Positions 10,109 to 21,518 of a stretch of DNA of 56,433 nt are shown piece after piece. Made by a program: the position numbers and the translations under genes. The notes below the pieces were generated by a model. The model was not told the DNA's origin. It searched no databases and was given only the letters and a program-made list of their open reading frames with translations. Each line of letters starts with the position of its first letter. Positions within the stretch are counted from its first letter, which is position 1. The DNA is from Bacillus sp. JCM 19034 (GTDB lineage: Bacteria > Bacillota > Bacilli > Bacillales > Bacillaceae_D), in NCBI RefSeq assembly GCF_001310635.1, contig NZ_BAXR01000017.1, positions 1 through 56,433 on the forward strand, given 5' to 3'.

Positions 10109-12636
10109 ATGAAGGTAAATCCGTTTGTACTAAAAAGGGAAAATACGCTAGCAAAAAATGCTATAAAACATGAATTCGATACGAGTGTGCTTCAAGAGTG
10201 CCATGACATCGAACAATTATTAAATAGCTCTCGAAACAGGATGATTGTCAGCTTGAATGACCTACTTAAACAAAGCAATGATTCTGTTTTGCTAAACTCC
10301 ATAAGATATTTGAGAAAAAATAAATATAATAAGTTTGTGATGGATTCAAGGAAACTAGAAGAACGTGTTCAAGGAACATTGCGAGAGGAAATAAGCAGAT
10401 TTAAAGAATTATATTATCATTATCTCCATTTGCTAGAAAGTGCAGAAGCCATGTATGAAAAGAACATGGCAGAAGTGAGGCAGCGTTTTAAAGACATCTT
10501 AGGGAAAAATCCGTTTATATCAACTGGATTACATATGATAAATCCACAAATTTATTCGAAGCTAACATCGTATTTAAACACTCCACTAGAACATCATAAA
10601 AGTAAACATCGTAAGTTAGAAAGTACCTTATATAATTTCATCACACGATCAGCTTTAAAGACAAGCCCCTTTAGTAACATTACAAATGTTGGAAGGGTAG
10701 AGTTATCTCATAAACATTTAGAATCTACAAGCTATCGTAAATCGATTTCTTTAAATTATACCTTTGTGTATAGATTAACGTTCTTCTATTTATATCATTC
10801 TGATTTTTTTATTGAAAGAACGAACTATACGGTCCCTCCTTTTTCAATTACAACAGAAAATGGCCAAAATTATATTGAGTTCCTTTCAAAAAAGGAGTCA
10901 ACAAGGACGAAAGTATTTCTGTCAGAAGAGCGTTTAGGTAAACTGAAAATTCCAAAGTCACTCGTAGATCTTTTTAACGAGAAACATATGGAAAATTATA
11001 TCTCCTTTGAAGAATTTCATTCTACTTTAGGGAAAGATATACCAAAGACAAAGGTACATATAATCATTCGTCATTACTTAAAAGTTGGATTGTTAATACC
11101 TGCAATTGGATTTAATGAAAGGAATTATGATGCCTTTTTTGAGGATATTAAGGGGAAGTTAGTTAAACTATTGGAGGAAGAAAGCTACGCTGAATTAATA
11201 GCGTACCTTAATGAGATATACGAATTGTCCAAGCGAGTCTCCGCAGCAGAGGATATACATGAAAAACATGAGCATTTTAAAGAACTAAGTACAGTGCTAA
11301 AAGACATAGAATTGAAAACAAAGATTAAATTTCCTCCTAATCAGGTTTTCTATGAGGATGGATATTATTTAGATGTGGAGTACATAGACAAAGAGAGTGT
11401 AAATAAATTTTTAACACCTTTAAAACAAATACAAACATTCTCACTCATCTTTGATACGAGTGTGCGAATGTGCTATGAGTTTGCAGCTCGACTGAATAAA
11501 TTAGGGAAGCAAAATTATTTAGAAATGGACAGTGATTTTTTCTCTGTGTTGTTTGGGTTATCCAAGGATATGACTAAATATTGGGAAAATCCAGCGTATA
11601 TCGCATCTGAGCAGTTTAACTCAGAAGAATTAAGGGAACTGGACCAACTCAAGCACAATTTTATTGAAGATTTAAATTCAATTTGTGAAAAATGTACATC
11701 TGATTTTGTGAATATAAAAGAGTTGATTGATGCTTATATTGAAAAATACCTTCGGAGGTTAGAAAGACGAAAGGTATAAGCACCGGTGTCTTCGCACAAA
11801 TAAACGGAGAAAACTTAATTATAAATTCATTATATGAAGGGCAAGAAAGGTACTTGGCTCGATTTATGAATTATTTTAAGGATTACTTAAATGAAAGCGA
11901 AGATTACCAGAACTTTATCAGGGAATTTTACGATGAAAATAATTACTATGAATTAACAGATACATACGGATTTAATGGTAACGTCAAAGAACATAGGCTT
12001 CGTCGAGAGTGCTATACACTAGGAGTGGGAACTCGTAGATTTTCAATGGAGGACAATGAATCCCTTTTTAAAGTGGAAGACTTTCAAGTGAAAGTAAATA
12101 ATAATCAATTCAAGTTTATTGATAGTAATGGTTTAGAGGCAAAAATATGCTTTAGAGGATCTTTAACACCAACATATATGCCAGGCTATATTGCTATGCT
12201 CTTACAGTTGTTTACACCTGGAGCCATGTATTACAAAATAGGTGAAATGGTAAAGTCAGAATACATTCCTAGGATAACGTACGACAATATCATATTAACC
12301 AGAAAGAGAATTCGCTTAACTTATATCAAAGAGCATTTATTACGAAAAGAGAAAGAAAGTGATTTTGAGTATTACAGACGATTGAATATGGTCTTCTTAG
12401 GCTTAAAACTTAACAAAGAATTCTTTGTCGTTATCGATCGAAGTTCACAATTAGAAGAGGAGCTTTTTAAATTCAAACCTCTTTATATTAATATAGAAAA
12501 TCCATTATCTGTTAAGGTTTTTGAAAAGGAAGTTGCTGAAAGATTTTATCCTTCAAAATATGAACATTTCTTCATGGAAGAATACTTGAGTAATACAGGT
12601 TCCTACGCGAAAGAACTAAGCTATGAAATTTACTAG
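10109..12636 (+). CDS. LanB-type dehydratase, glutamylation domain (TclK/TbtB-like; one frameshift)
   Basis: About 842 residues. The N-terminal lantibiotic dehydratase signature is seen in ITRSALKTSPFSNITNVG (about residues 172-190). The frame breaks at about 11773, where adding one A gives RRKGISTGVFAQINGENLI, the conserved strand that leads into the NSLYEGQERYLARF motif. Further on, YIPRITYDNIILTRKR and the KPLYINIENPLSVKVFE end are typical of this domain. It would transfer Glu from Glu-tRNA to core Ser/Thr before elimination. It has no SpaB_C eliminase domain of its own, as in thiopeptide split LanB systems. It starts 9 nt after GGAGGTG and 18 bp after the previous gene. The next gene probably starts just after it, at 12653. 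Confidence 0.85.
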
Positions 12637-12652
12637 AAGGGTGAAGTATAAA

Positions 12653-14281
12653 ATGGATGATATGTTGATCTTAAATCGGCAAAATACGATGGTTTACTTT
12701 GATGAAGATAAAAGTATTATTAAAACCTATCACAAAGAAGTTTCTATTGCGACGTCACAAGAACAATATGAGCTACTGATAGATATATTAAGTACCTGCA
12801 AAAGCGAGGTACTAATCAGTGACTTGTTAAAGGTCTATGAAGATAGAACGATTGTCATGAAATTAATAAAGGTTTTATATAAAACTGGATCCGTTTTTAT
12901 TTATCCTACTTCTTATTATTTATCATGCTATTTTAAAAAAAGTTGGTTTAGAGTACTATCGCAATATTTACCAGCAAATAAAGATATACTCCATAGTTGC
13001 CGTTTAGTAGATGAAGCTGTAGTCCATATTACCCCAGAAGCTGAGCAAAAACTTCCTTTATTAAGAGGATTATTAAAGGACAACGATCTAAAAACTTATA
13101 AAGAATGGGACGGAGAACTTACGAATAATGATTGGGTAATCAGCACAAATGAGGAATTCGAGCATCAAAATCATATAGTGCTAGCATTATCAGAGGAAAG
13201 GTTAGCTGGAGTTCAGAAATATGAAAGAATAGAAAGGGATATACCTTCTAGCGATAATAAAAACACCATTTCTCGCGAATCCCTTCTATATAAAGTAGCG
13301 CCATACTATACAATGCTGTACTTGATAAAATCAATTGTCGGTATATCCAAGGTGGCTTTTTCCGTCAATAAAGCAGGAAAGTTTTATGAATATGATCTAA
13401 TGGAAGATAATTATATGGAAACGGTTGATGACTTTTCTTTTCCAACTCCAGTAATCGCAAAAGGGAGTTTAGATTATGTTGGTCATTTTGAATCTTTTAT
13501 TAGTGCTGCCTCGAATATACCGCTTACTGTATCTGGATGGAAAAATGACAGCTATACGGACCTTTTCCAGATAGGTTATGCTACGTACTCGTTAACAAAT
13601 CAAGTAACTAAAGAAACATTTGTGTATGCCGGTTTAGACTACATTGATACAGCAATGGAATCAATAAAAAAAGGGCTAGCCTATTACTTGAACAAAGAAA
13701 GTACCCATATGGATTGGCTTGTTTCCACGAGAGAATCTTATTACCTAGATAAAGTGTTATTACTATTAGAATATATAGACGAACCTTTTTTAATATATAA
13801 GTTGAAGAATGAGGTATTTCTTACTGGAAAATTCAATGAATATTTAAATGTAGCAAGCTTTAAACCTGAATTCTGTGTCAAGAAATACCTTAACTCTAAT
13901 TCGTATACTGTTTATTTATATGATCGCGAAAATGACCAATTGTATACAGATGGTAAGAGAACAATTCGACTAGCTGATAAGGGGGCTGAGTTGGCAATTA
14001 ACTATTTGTTAGTGACCCTTAATCCAGAAAAAACAATGACAACTATATTAAAACCTGTGAATGCTGAAGAAAAAAAGGAGATCTTTCAGATGATCAGTGG
14101 AGACATGGCTAATTTTGAAGAGATCATTGAAAAAGATTTTATTGAAAATGGCCTGACTTTATTTAAACATGCTAGATTGTCTCCTAACGAGAGTGCATGG
14201 AAGTATGAAGAAAAATTGAATGAATCGAATTTGATTGTTCGAGAGTTAGAGGTGAGGACTTATCAAGAAACTATTGTCTAA
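12653..14281 (+). CDS. RRE-containing TOMM maturation protein, ocin-ThiF-like
   Basis: About 542 residues from ATG 12653, which follows AAGGGTGA; a start at 12623 inside the previous gene is less likely. The first 90 residues (LILNRQNTMVYFDEDK, then LLKVYEDRTIVMKLIKVLYKTG) look like a winged-helix leader-recognition element. The remainder is long, without Cys clusters, and resembles the ThiF-related partner proteins found with Bacillus thiazole/oxazole bacteriocins. The next gene, the YcaO protein, starts within its last codons, which suggests translational coupling and a physical complex. Likely role: bind the leader and present the core to YcaO. The assignment rests on position and general similarity, not on a diagnostic motif. 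Confidence 0.6.
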   Translation: MDDMLILNRQNTMVYFDEDKSIIKTYHKEVSIATSQEQYELLIDILSTCKSEVLISDLLKVYEDRTIVMKLIKVLYKTGSVFIYPTSYYLSCYFKKSWFRVLSQYLPANKDILHSCRLVDEAVVHITPEAEQKLPLLRGLLKDNDLKTYKEWDGELTNNDWVISTNEEFEHQNHIVLALSEERLAGVQKYERIERDIPSSDNKNTISRESLLYKVAPYYTMLYLIKSIVGISKVAFSVNKAGKFYEYDLMEDNYMETVDDFSFPTPVIAKGSLDYVGHFESFISAASNIPLTVSGWKNDSYTDLFQIGYATYSLTNQVTKETFVYAGLDYIDTAMESIKKGLAYYLNKESTHMDWLVSTRESYYLDKVLLLLEYIDEPFLIYKLKNEVFLTGKFNEYLNVASFKPEFCVKKYLNSNSYTVYLYDRENDQLYTDGKRTIRLADKGAELAINYLLVTLNPEKTMTTILKPVNAEEKKEIFQMISGDMANFEEIIEKDFIENGLTLFKHARLSPNESAWKYEEKLNESNLIVRELEVRTYQETIV

Positions 14282-15996
14282 AGATACTGTCGTAGCTACT
14301 CACGATATCAATCAATATATTGTTGTTGCATATGAAAAGCATCCGTTAGGTTGTATTGAATGTGTAAGAAAAAGGATAGAAGATAAAGGTCTCATCCATC
14401 AAATGTATCGCTTTGAAGCTGATTTAATTGACCGTGACATGATTGAAGAACTGAAGCTTGAGGTAGAACAAGGGGATGGACATTACTACTATGCATATAA
14501 TCTTTTAACAAAAGAGATTACTAAATTAATTATGGTCAAGTATCCTCAATGTAAGGTTTGTGGTGAAACAGAAACAATAGAATGGCTTGAGGAAAATGCA
14601 ATTATACCTAAGAATGATCGGATGAATAGTGGATATAGAGAACGCTCATTTGAAGAGACAATAAAGGTCTTTCAAAAGGAGATGGATAGTTTTTTACATC
14701 CCATATTTGGTTTGTTTGAAACGCATAGCAGAAACGTTTCGGATTGTATGCCACTAATTAGTTTATATGTGACTTTAGGGAAAAGAAAATTCGATGCACA
14801 TGGAAGAAAAGAAACCTATAAAGGATCATTCTTTACAGCTATCTTAGAAGGACTAGAAAGATTCCATGGGATTGCCCCTACTTCATTTAGTTCTTTTTTA
14901 TGCTAGTGAACGAGATCTTATGGAACATATGGAGGAATATGTATCGCTGAGGCAGTTTAATCATCTTCCAGAAACGTTGTTTAATGATGAGAATCTTCTA
15001 ATTGATAATTATACCTTAGACACAAAGATTTTTGGCGAAACATCTATTCATTCAAACAGATAGGTACGTGTTAGTTCCAGAGGAAATTATATATTTTTCA
15101 ACTCATGATTCTACGAAGAGCCTAATAATAAAAGATATGTCTTAGACAGTTCAAATGGTATCGCACTAGGTTCTAGTTTAATAGAAGCATCCATTGGTGG
15201 ATTATTCGAAGTGATTGAACGGGACTCATTTTTAGTTCATTGGTACTCAAAATCTAGTCCTCTTAAGGTAGAAGGGATCACAACACTTGGAAATAAAAAC
15301 ATTAATTTAATCATTGCCTATTTACGGTCCTTAGGATATCACGTCCATATATTTGATATCACTCTTGAAAGTGAAGTCCCTTCTTTCTGGGTATTAGTGG
15401 AATTGGATGAGGCGATGGAAGGGGAGGATAAGATTGCCTTTTATACGTCAGCTGGGACAGATATTGATCCAGAGAAGGCAATCGAGTCTGCCCTAGTGGA
15501 GGTATCAACCTCGATCCGATCGTTTGTTGGTTATCAAAAACTACTATATAAAGATAAAGGCATTATACCTGAAGATTTCATCAAAGATTATAAGAAAATA
15601 AACATGCTAGAGGATCATTTATATTTGTATTCCTCTCCAAAGATGAGATTTGCCTTTAATTTTGCGATACATACTGACCGAGTGGTAGGTGCTAAGGAGA
15701 TGAGAGAAAATCGATCCACCTACTTAAATAAGTATTCAACACAAGGAGAGCTCTTTCACACGATTATAAATAAACTCTCTAGTTATCATGATATATATCA
15801 AGCTAATTTGTCTAGCGTTACCTTGAAAAATCTAGGTTTCAATTGTGTAAAAATGGTTATTCCAACCATGCAAAATATTGCTTTTGGTTATAAGTACCAG
15901 AATATTAATGTTGAAAGAATAAGACAAGCCGTTCAGTTAAATGATCTCAATGGCAACACGGAGGTGATGAACGTTGAGCCACATCCTTTTCCGTAA
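14274..15996 (+). CDS. YcaO cyclodehydratase (several frameshifts)
   Basis: This ATP-dependent enzyme converts Cys/Ser/Thr to azolines. The N-terminal part has a putative zinc site, CIEC and CKVC, as in fused E1-like/YcaO proteins. YcaO features are AILEGLERFHG, SNGIALGSSLIEASIGG and FEVIERDSFLVHW (ATP/Mg residues), and the chain ends in PHPFP, the proline-rich C-terminus typical of azoline-forming YcaO proteins. Breaks near 14900 (T6 to T5), 15030 (T5 to T6), 15058 (A3 to A4) and 15108 (TT to TTT) restore a single chain of about 574 residues, e.g. IFWRNIYSFKTDRYVLVPEE. It begins at a TTG overlapping the previous gene and overlaps the next by 23 bp. Confidence 0.88.
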
Positions 15997-17323
15997 TTCT
16001 ATAACCCACCTAGAGATGGATTATTATCGCAGTTATTCGGCTGATCGCTATAAGAATACTGAAAATAATTCTTTAGTTATTTTAATGCCATTTAGTCATG
16101 ACTACATTTGTAAAGACGATACAGGGGAGGCGGATATTAGAAACCACTCCCAATTAGTTGGTGACATCATAGAACACACAATAAAAATAAAGAGATACGA
16201 TGTTTTAAGTTATTATCACGATCATAATAACTCCCCTTCTGTGAGAAGCTTACACAGTGCGAAACTATTATTTCTAATTAAGGGGAGGTTTTACTATTAT
16301 CATTTATACGATAATCAGCTACTGCTTGTTTCGGAAACAGTAATAGATGAGGGAGTTTTTGATAAGGACAAACTATACATTTTTGGTGTAAGTGATGTAT
16401 TAAATCTAGCAAGGTTTTATAGTGAATTTTCGCTTTATGCGTCGTTATTGGATGCCGGGCACCTCTTATATAATGTGAAAAATGTTTTAGTGAATAAAAA
16501 TATAGATTTCCTTCAACATCATGAGATTAATAGTAACTATGTATATGATCATATCAACATTGACCCACGCTATAGCTATATTTCCTTTTGTTTAGAAATA
16601 CCCTCACAGTACGAAGAGGATCAATCTAGTGCAATGAAGAGCTATGTAACTGGATATGATAAGCGGCTATCCATTACACATAATGAGCTATCCACGACGA
16701 CATACTTAAAAGAACTGTTATCTCATTATAATGGTACTAATAAAATGGACAGCCATCATTATAAGAAAACAGATAATATGCCGTTTTTTCAATTATCTTC
16801 AAAGTTACTGAGGAATTCTGCACATACAACGATAGGGAATCACAATACAGGAGAAAGATTTGATTCATTCAAACCAGAAGAGGTCCTTCATTACTTAAAG
16901 AAATCCAAGGATTTATTTACTAGTAATGGCATAGAATATTGCTTTCTATTAAAAAATGATAGAGGAGACTATATATATTGGTCAGATTTCACGACATCTC
17001 ATGTGGAAATTGATTACCGAAGAGTGATGCATAACGACCATAAGTTTTTCGACATGAACTCCTATACCATAGTTTTTATCTGTTTCTCGAATAGAGAGAG
17101 GTTAGGAAAGAATGGTCTTAAAAATCAACTTATTACTTCTTCTGAGATGATGCAGCTAGTTGCTCTATATTCTTCTTCAGTTGGTTATGCATTTAGGCCA
17201 ATGAAAAATCATAATGACTACTATTTAAAGGAACTTTTAAAATTAGACGAGCAATTTGATATCAACTTTATCGGGGTTGTCTGTAACACACCCATTCAAC
17301 AGCTGAGTTATTTTATTAGATAA
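15974..17323 (+). CDS. SagB-type azoline dehydrogenase, long form
   Basis: A 449-residue protein with two nitroreductase-like halves. The first half has RNSITHLEMDYYR and the pattern FYSEFSLYASLLDAGHLLYN; the second half has SSKLLRNSAHTTI, then RERLGKNGLKNQL and a MMQLVALYSSSVGYAFRPM helix as in SagB/McbC flavoproteins. Such FMN enzymes oxidise thiazolines/oxazolines to azoles. It starts at TTG 15974 after GGAGGTGATG and overlaps the YcaO gene, so the pair is probably coupled. A second, shorter SagB-type protein lies at 18193; the two may form a heteromer, or one may be structural. Which one is catalytic cannot be decided by eye. Confidence 0.7.
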   Translation: MSHILFRNSITHLEMDYYRSYSADRYKNTENNSLVILMPFSHDYICKDDTGEADIRNHSQLVGDIIEHTIKIKRYDVLSYYHDHNNSPSVRSLHSAKLLFLIKGRFYYYHLYDNQLLLVSETVIDEGVFDKDKLYIFGVSDVLNLARFYSEFSLYASLLDAGHLLYNVKNVLVNKNIDFLQHHEINSNYVYDHINIDPRYSYISFCLEIPSQYEEDQSSAMKSYVTGYDKRLSITHNELSTTTYLKELLSHYNGTNKMDSHHYKKTDNMPFFQLSSKLLRNSAHTTIGNHNTGERFDSFKPEEVLHYLKKSKDLFTSNGIEYCFLLKNDRGDYIYWSDFTTSHVEIDYRRVMHNDHKFFDMNSYTIVFICFSNRERLGKNGLKNQLITSSEMMQLVALYSSSVGYAFRPMKNHNDYYLKELLKLDEQFDINFIGVVCNTPIQQLSYFIR

Positions 17324-17389
17324 TCCATAAATGAAAAGCACCGCCAGAAAGGTATTTATATATGAGGATAAAGAATAAGGAGAATATAA

Positions 17390-18192
17390 ATGTGGTATTC
17401 ACTACATGGTTTTATCCATGACTTTAAAGCAATAGATGATTACATGAAAACAGATTTCCAAGATGTTATTCGAGAGGATATGGAGAGCTACTTTTTTATT
17501 CGTTATTGGTTAGGTGGTCCACATGTACGATTAAGATTTAAATGTAAGGAACAAGACTATCAGATCATAAAAGATCGTTTTGAAGCATCCATTACCCGTT
17601 TTATCACCCATCATCCTATAAACCTAATCAACTATGACCACTTCTATCAAGCGGAAATGTTAGAAAATGAAAATATTACCGAAACGTACTGGTGTGAGCA
17701 TGGATCCGTAGCTGAGTTTCAGTATGAACCTGAATATAATCGTTATGGCGGTATAGAAGGGATGTGTAAATCTGAAGATGTTTTCTATGAAAGCAGTGTG
17801 ATGGCTAACCAGTTAAATCAATTACCATTTGGCAAAAGAATCATTGCAGGTTTGGATCTTATCTATTTATCCTTTCAGCATATTGATGAAAAGGAAGATA
17901 TCTATCAAAAGTATGCGGATTTCTGGAAAGTCTATCATCAGGATGGCTACACGTTAGAGCGTTATGAGCTATATTTAAGCAACGGTTAAATGACTTAAAG
18001 CAACGTAATCTAGAACAGCATGCTGTATACAAGAAATATTTCCAAAGTATAAAAGCAAATGATATTCATAAGAGTACTTCAATACTTATTTCACACGTTC
18101 ACATGACAAATAACAGACTTGGGATTATTCCTTCCATTGAACATAGCCTAGCATCATTTATTGCTAATTATGTAGGAGCAGAGGTGAAATAG
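17390..18192 (+). CDS. SpaB_C/thiopeptide-type protein, likely glutamate eliminase (TclL/TbtC-like; one frameshift)
   Basis: About 267 residues. It opens with MWYSLHGFIHDF and has FIRYWLGGPHVRLRF and the NRYGGIEGM motif, all standard for the thiopeptide-type bacteriocin domain. The end, after adding one T near 17959 (ELYFKQRLNDLKQ), carries HMTNNRLGIIPSIEHSL, the family NRLG motif. It keeps every canonical signature, so it is the best candidate for eliminating glutamate from glutamylated Ser/Thr left by the LanB protein. The stop at 18190 is directly followed by the TTG of the next gene. The pyridine synthase role cannot be excluded. Confidence 0.82.
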
Positions 18193-18912
18193 TTGAAAAG
18201 CAATAGTCTACTATGGGATTTGACTGGAGATAGAAGTACACTCAGAAAGCTATATCATAATAATGCCATGATGTCAGAGCATTATCATTCCATTCGAATT
18301 AAACCAGTAAGGAACGAACGCGAGTGGGAATTACTTGATGCAATTCCTTTGGAACAACCAAAGGCAAAGACCCCATTAGAAAAGCTGCTCGTGTCACGGC
18401 GTACAATTAGAGAGGTCAGTGGGAACAAGGTGGACGACAATTTTATTTCTAATCTTCTAAAATTCTGTGTAGGAATTTCGGGAAGTACAGAGGATGGATA
18501 CCAATTGTTTAGTTATCCATCCCCTGGTGCAACTTATGCGACAACCGTATTTATTTCAATCAAACAAGAACAACACAAATATGTGTATCGTTACAATCCC
18601 TATAAACATGCGTTAGAGAAGTATGTGGAGGATCCAGACCACAGTATTGGAAAAGTCATTGATGATGGAAAATTAGCGGATTTCCCCATTAAACTTTTCT
18701 TAGTGAGTGATTATCAATTAATAGAAGAAAAATATGGTGAAATTGCTTATCGATTACTGTGCTTGGAAATGGGACACATGGCTCAAAACATATCCCTTTT
18801 CAGCTTTGATAATGAGTATAATTCTGTATGTGTTGGTGGATATAACGAACTTCGATTTAAAGAAATAATCGGCAAACAATATGATTTACATTATGCCATA
18901 GTTGTGGGGTGA
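18193..18912 (+). CDS. SagB-type azoline dehydrogenase, short form
   Basis: A 239-residue nitroreductase-fold flavoprotein. It shows RRTIREV (FMN phosphate region), PSPGATYATTVFISI, YRYNPYKHALEKY and AYRLLCLEMGHMAQNISL, a close match to the SagB/McbC dehydrogenase pattern. It starts at TTG right after the stop of the previous gene, with GAGGTGA as ribosome binding site. It oxidises azolines made by the YcaO complex, probably with FMN. The 449-residue paralogue lies two genes upstream; such duplication is unusual for a thiopeptide cluster. Confidence 0.8.
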   Translation: MKSNSLLWDLTGDRSTLRKLYHNNAMMSEHYHSIRIKPVRNEREWELLDAIPLEQPKAKTPLEKLLVSRRTIREVSGNKVDDNFISNLLKFCVGISGSTEDGYQLFSYPSPGATYATTVFISIKQEQHKYVYRYNPYKHALEKYVEDPDHSIGKVIDDGKLADFPIKLFLVSDYQLIEEKYGEIAYRLLCLEMGHMAQNISLFSFDNEYNSVCVGGYNELRFKEIIGKQYDLHYAIVVG

Positions 18913-18913
18913 G

Positions 18914-19780
18914 ATGTTGTACTTAATCTTGAAAGCAGAATATACCGTTTTTCTGAATGAAGAAGATTTTATAATATCGCATCTTTTTGAGGATATCCAC
19001 CGTTCAATAAAAATTAGTACAAGCATGGATAAAGAGTTATTTGTACATACATTCTTAAATGGATTTCAACTTCCTGTAAATAAGGATGAGCTGTCCATTG
19101 AAGAAAAGCTCATTGTTACGATCAGTAAACAATTAAAGGATATTACCTTGATAACAGAAAATGTAGAGGATTTCCGAAGAGAAATGAATATTCGTGGTGT
19201 TTTGTTGGCTGCTAATAAGAGTGGTGTAGAGCATTCAATACTAAGAGAGTATGTTAAGACATTCTATGAGCAATCCATTTATATAGTAGGAGAAGATAAA
19301 GAGCTTAAATCATACTTCCAAAAAGAAGGATTAACTCAAATTCAGTCAATTGCAAGAGATGAAGTGGCAAGCTCATACGATCCCAGAAGTATTTTTCTCA
19401 TTAGTGAAAAAGAGCTGTCATATATTCATGATGTTAAGAGTAATAAATATTTAGTGTACTCTCTAGAAAATTTAAGGGTTGGTCCACTACTTATACCAGG
19501 TACAACCATATGTCTTACCTGCTACGGGAAAAAAGAGAATGTAAGAGAAAGGGATTTTGAAGCTGGCTATCCTATATTTTATAGAAACTTTATTTTAAAT
19601 TTTCTAGTGAATTCCGTGTATTTCAGTCTAAATGATATACATAAATATTTGGGAATGGATGTGGGAATCCCCATTAGGAAATGTTACCAGCTGGCTATTC
19701 CAGAATTATCTGTTTCAGTAACCAACATCTATAAAACTACTTATTGTACTTGTTTTGAAGAAAGTTTAAAAACAAAGTAA
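18914..19780 (+). CDS. E1-like/SagC-type cyclodehydratase partner protein
   Basis: About 288 residues, start at ATG 18914 just past the stop of the previous gene. VGPLLIPGTTICLTCYGKK matches the GPLxxPGxxxCxxC segment of TOMM E1-like partner proteins; a second Cys pair is in TTYCTCFEE near the C-terminus, giving a possible zinc site. This protein and the one at 12653 are both candidates for activating YcaO and binding the leader; the YcaO N-terminal region may add a third element. The divided architecture deserves structure comparison. Confidence 0.65.
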   Translation: MLYLILKAEYTVFLNEEDFIISHLFEDIHRSIKISTSMDKELFVHTFLNGFQLPVNKDELSIEEKLIVTISKQLKDITLITENVEDFRREMNIRGVLLAANKSGVEHSILREYVKTFYEQSIYIVGEDKELKSYFQKEGLTQIQSIARDEVASSYDPRSIFLISEKELSYIHDVKSNKYLVYSLENLRVGPLLIPGTTICLTCYGKKENVRERDFEAGYPIFYRNFILNFLVNSVYFSLNDIHKYLGMDVGIPIRKCYQLAIPELSVSVTNIYKTTYCTCFEESLKTK

Positions 19781-19855
19781 GTGGGATGTTGGTGTTATGA
19801 AAGATGCTGGATTAATACTCACAGAATAAAATGAGAGTTTGGAGGGAGCTTCTAA

Positions 19856-20769
19856 ATGATTAACATACAAAATGTATCAAAAAAGTACGGAGATGTATCT
19901 GTTTTAAAGAATATTCAATTTAATGTTGATAAGGGGAAAATACTTGCCATACTAGGGCATAATGGTGCAGGTAAGACAACCCTTATTAAGTGTATGATGA
20001 AATTAACCAAATACTCCGGAAAAATCGACTATGATTTTGCGGAGAAAGAATTATATAAAAATGTAAGTTTGCAAATGCAATCCTCTGTTTTCGAGGAAGG
20101 TGCAAGAGTGTATGAGATATGTAACCTATATAAACAACTGCAAAATAGTGATGTGGATATAGATGATTTATTAAATGAATTTGACTTGTTACCTTTCAAG
20201 AAGGCAAACATCAACAGCCTTTCTGGTGGTGAAAGGCAGAAATTATCTGTATTATTAACGCTCATAAACAAACCTAAAGTAATCATTTTGATGAGATTAC
20301 AACAGGCTTAGATACTGTAGCAAGGAGAAAGGTATGGAGCTTAATTAAAAACGTAAATCATAAGTATGGCACAACGATTATTCTAACAAGTCACTTTTTA
20401 GATGAAGTGGAGTATTTAGCTGACCAAGTTGTCATTCTGGAAAAGGGGGAAGTATCTTTAACTGGCAATGTCAAGGAAATAATAGAACAAACATTTGGCA
20501 ATAAAAAATCTATTAGCTTTGTAGTACCAAACTTAGTTCCTAACCTACAGGAGAATACAATAGAACAGGAGTTAGGTTTTGATAACATTACAAAACAAGA
20601 TGACCGATATGTAATTGAATATCAAGCAGAAGAGGAAGCAGAAATATTAGAAAAAATTAAAAGGCAAAATGGAACGAATATTTATATTAGTGATTACTCG
20701 TTTGAAGATGCATTTTTGAAAAACTTAGGGTATGTCATTAATGAAAAGGGTGAAATTACACATGAATAA
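19856..20769 (+). CDS. ABC transporter ATP-binding protein (one frameshift)
   Basis: Walker A is GHNGAGKTT, the signature is LSGGERQKLS, and after adding one T near 20288 the Walker B region reads VIIFDEITTGLD, followed by the H-loop TSHFLDE. About 305 residues, with a C-terminal extension typical of drug/bacteriocin ABC exporters. The start follows GGAGGGAGC. The stop overlaps the permease start. Probable role: export of the mature peptide and self-protection. Confidence 0.88.
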
Positions 20770-21518
20770 AACTTTTATATTTTCTAAATATCAATCAAAG
20801 TTACTTCTGAGAAATTATAAGACAATGGCGATTGGGTTTCTAATGCCTGTATTGATGTTTATTATTTTTAGTAATGTATTTGTAGACATTGGTGTTGATA
20901 ATACGGAATTTACAATAGTAGACTACCTACTCCCTGCATTTATTCCGATCATTATTATCAATGCAGTCATCGTTATTTATGGACAATATTTAGCAAGTTA
21001 TGAGGAACAAGGAAATCTTTTAAAATATAGACTTCTAGGCTTAAATAATGTGACGATTTCATTTGGAATATTTATTGCAACTCTGATTTTCCAAGTAGCA
21101 GCGATACTAATCTTAATCATTACGGCTATCATTGCAACGGATGTTCCTATCCCATATGATAATGTTCTATCTGTTATTCTAGTACTTACTGTCATTAATT
21201 TATTTCAGTTTGCAATTGCATATCTAGTTACAGCAGTAACGAGTAAAAGTGCAACCTATCAATCAATCGCTTTAATTTTATTTAACTATCAAATGTTTTT
21301 GGGAGGATTAACATTTCCACCAGAAATGTTTCCAGACTTCTTGCGCACTTTAGTAGAGTATGTGAACCCCATTTATTACGTTGATGGCAATGAGAGGGGT
21401 ATGGACAGAAAATGAAGGTGTCCTATCATATATTCAGGAGTTAAGCATTCTAGTTATATTGACTGCAGTATTCATTATTATTGCAGGATTTATTAAGCGG
21501 AGAAGGGCGTTAGCTTAG
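20762..21518 (+). CDS. ABC-2 type transporter permease (one frameshift)
   Basis: The start ATG at 20762 overlaps the ATPase stop. About 252 residues with about six hydrophobic segments (e.g. AIGFLMPVLMFIIFSNVF, LPAFIPIIIINAVIVIYG, VILVLTVINLFQFAIAYLV). The frame fails near 21385 at GATGGCAATG; removing one G gives VDAMRGVWTENE and a last membrane helix ending in KRRRALA. This end is typical of ABC-2 permeases. With the ATPase it forms the only export or immunity module in the cluster. Confidence 0.85.

Noticed and set aside
4183..19780. Reading the many broken RiPP genes as a decayed cluster
   Set aside because: The breaks are single-base homopolymer changes shared with unrelated genes across the window, and conserved motifs continue across each break.
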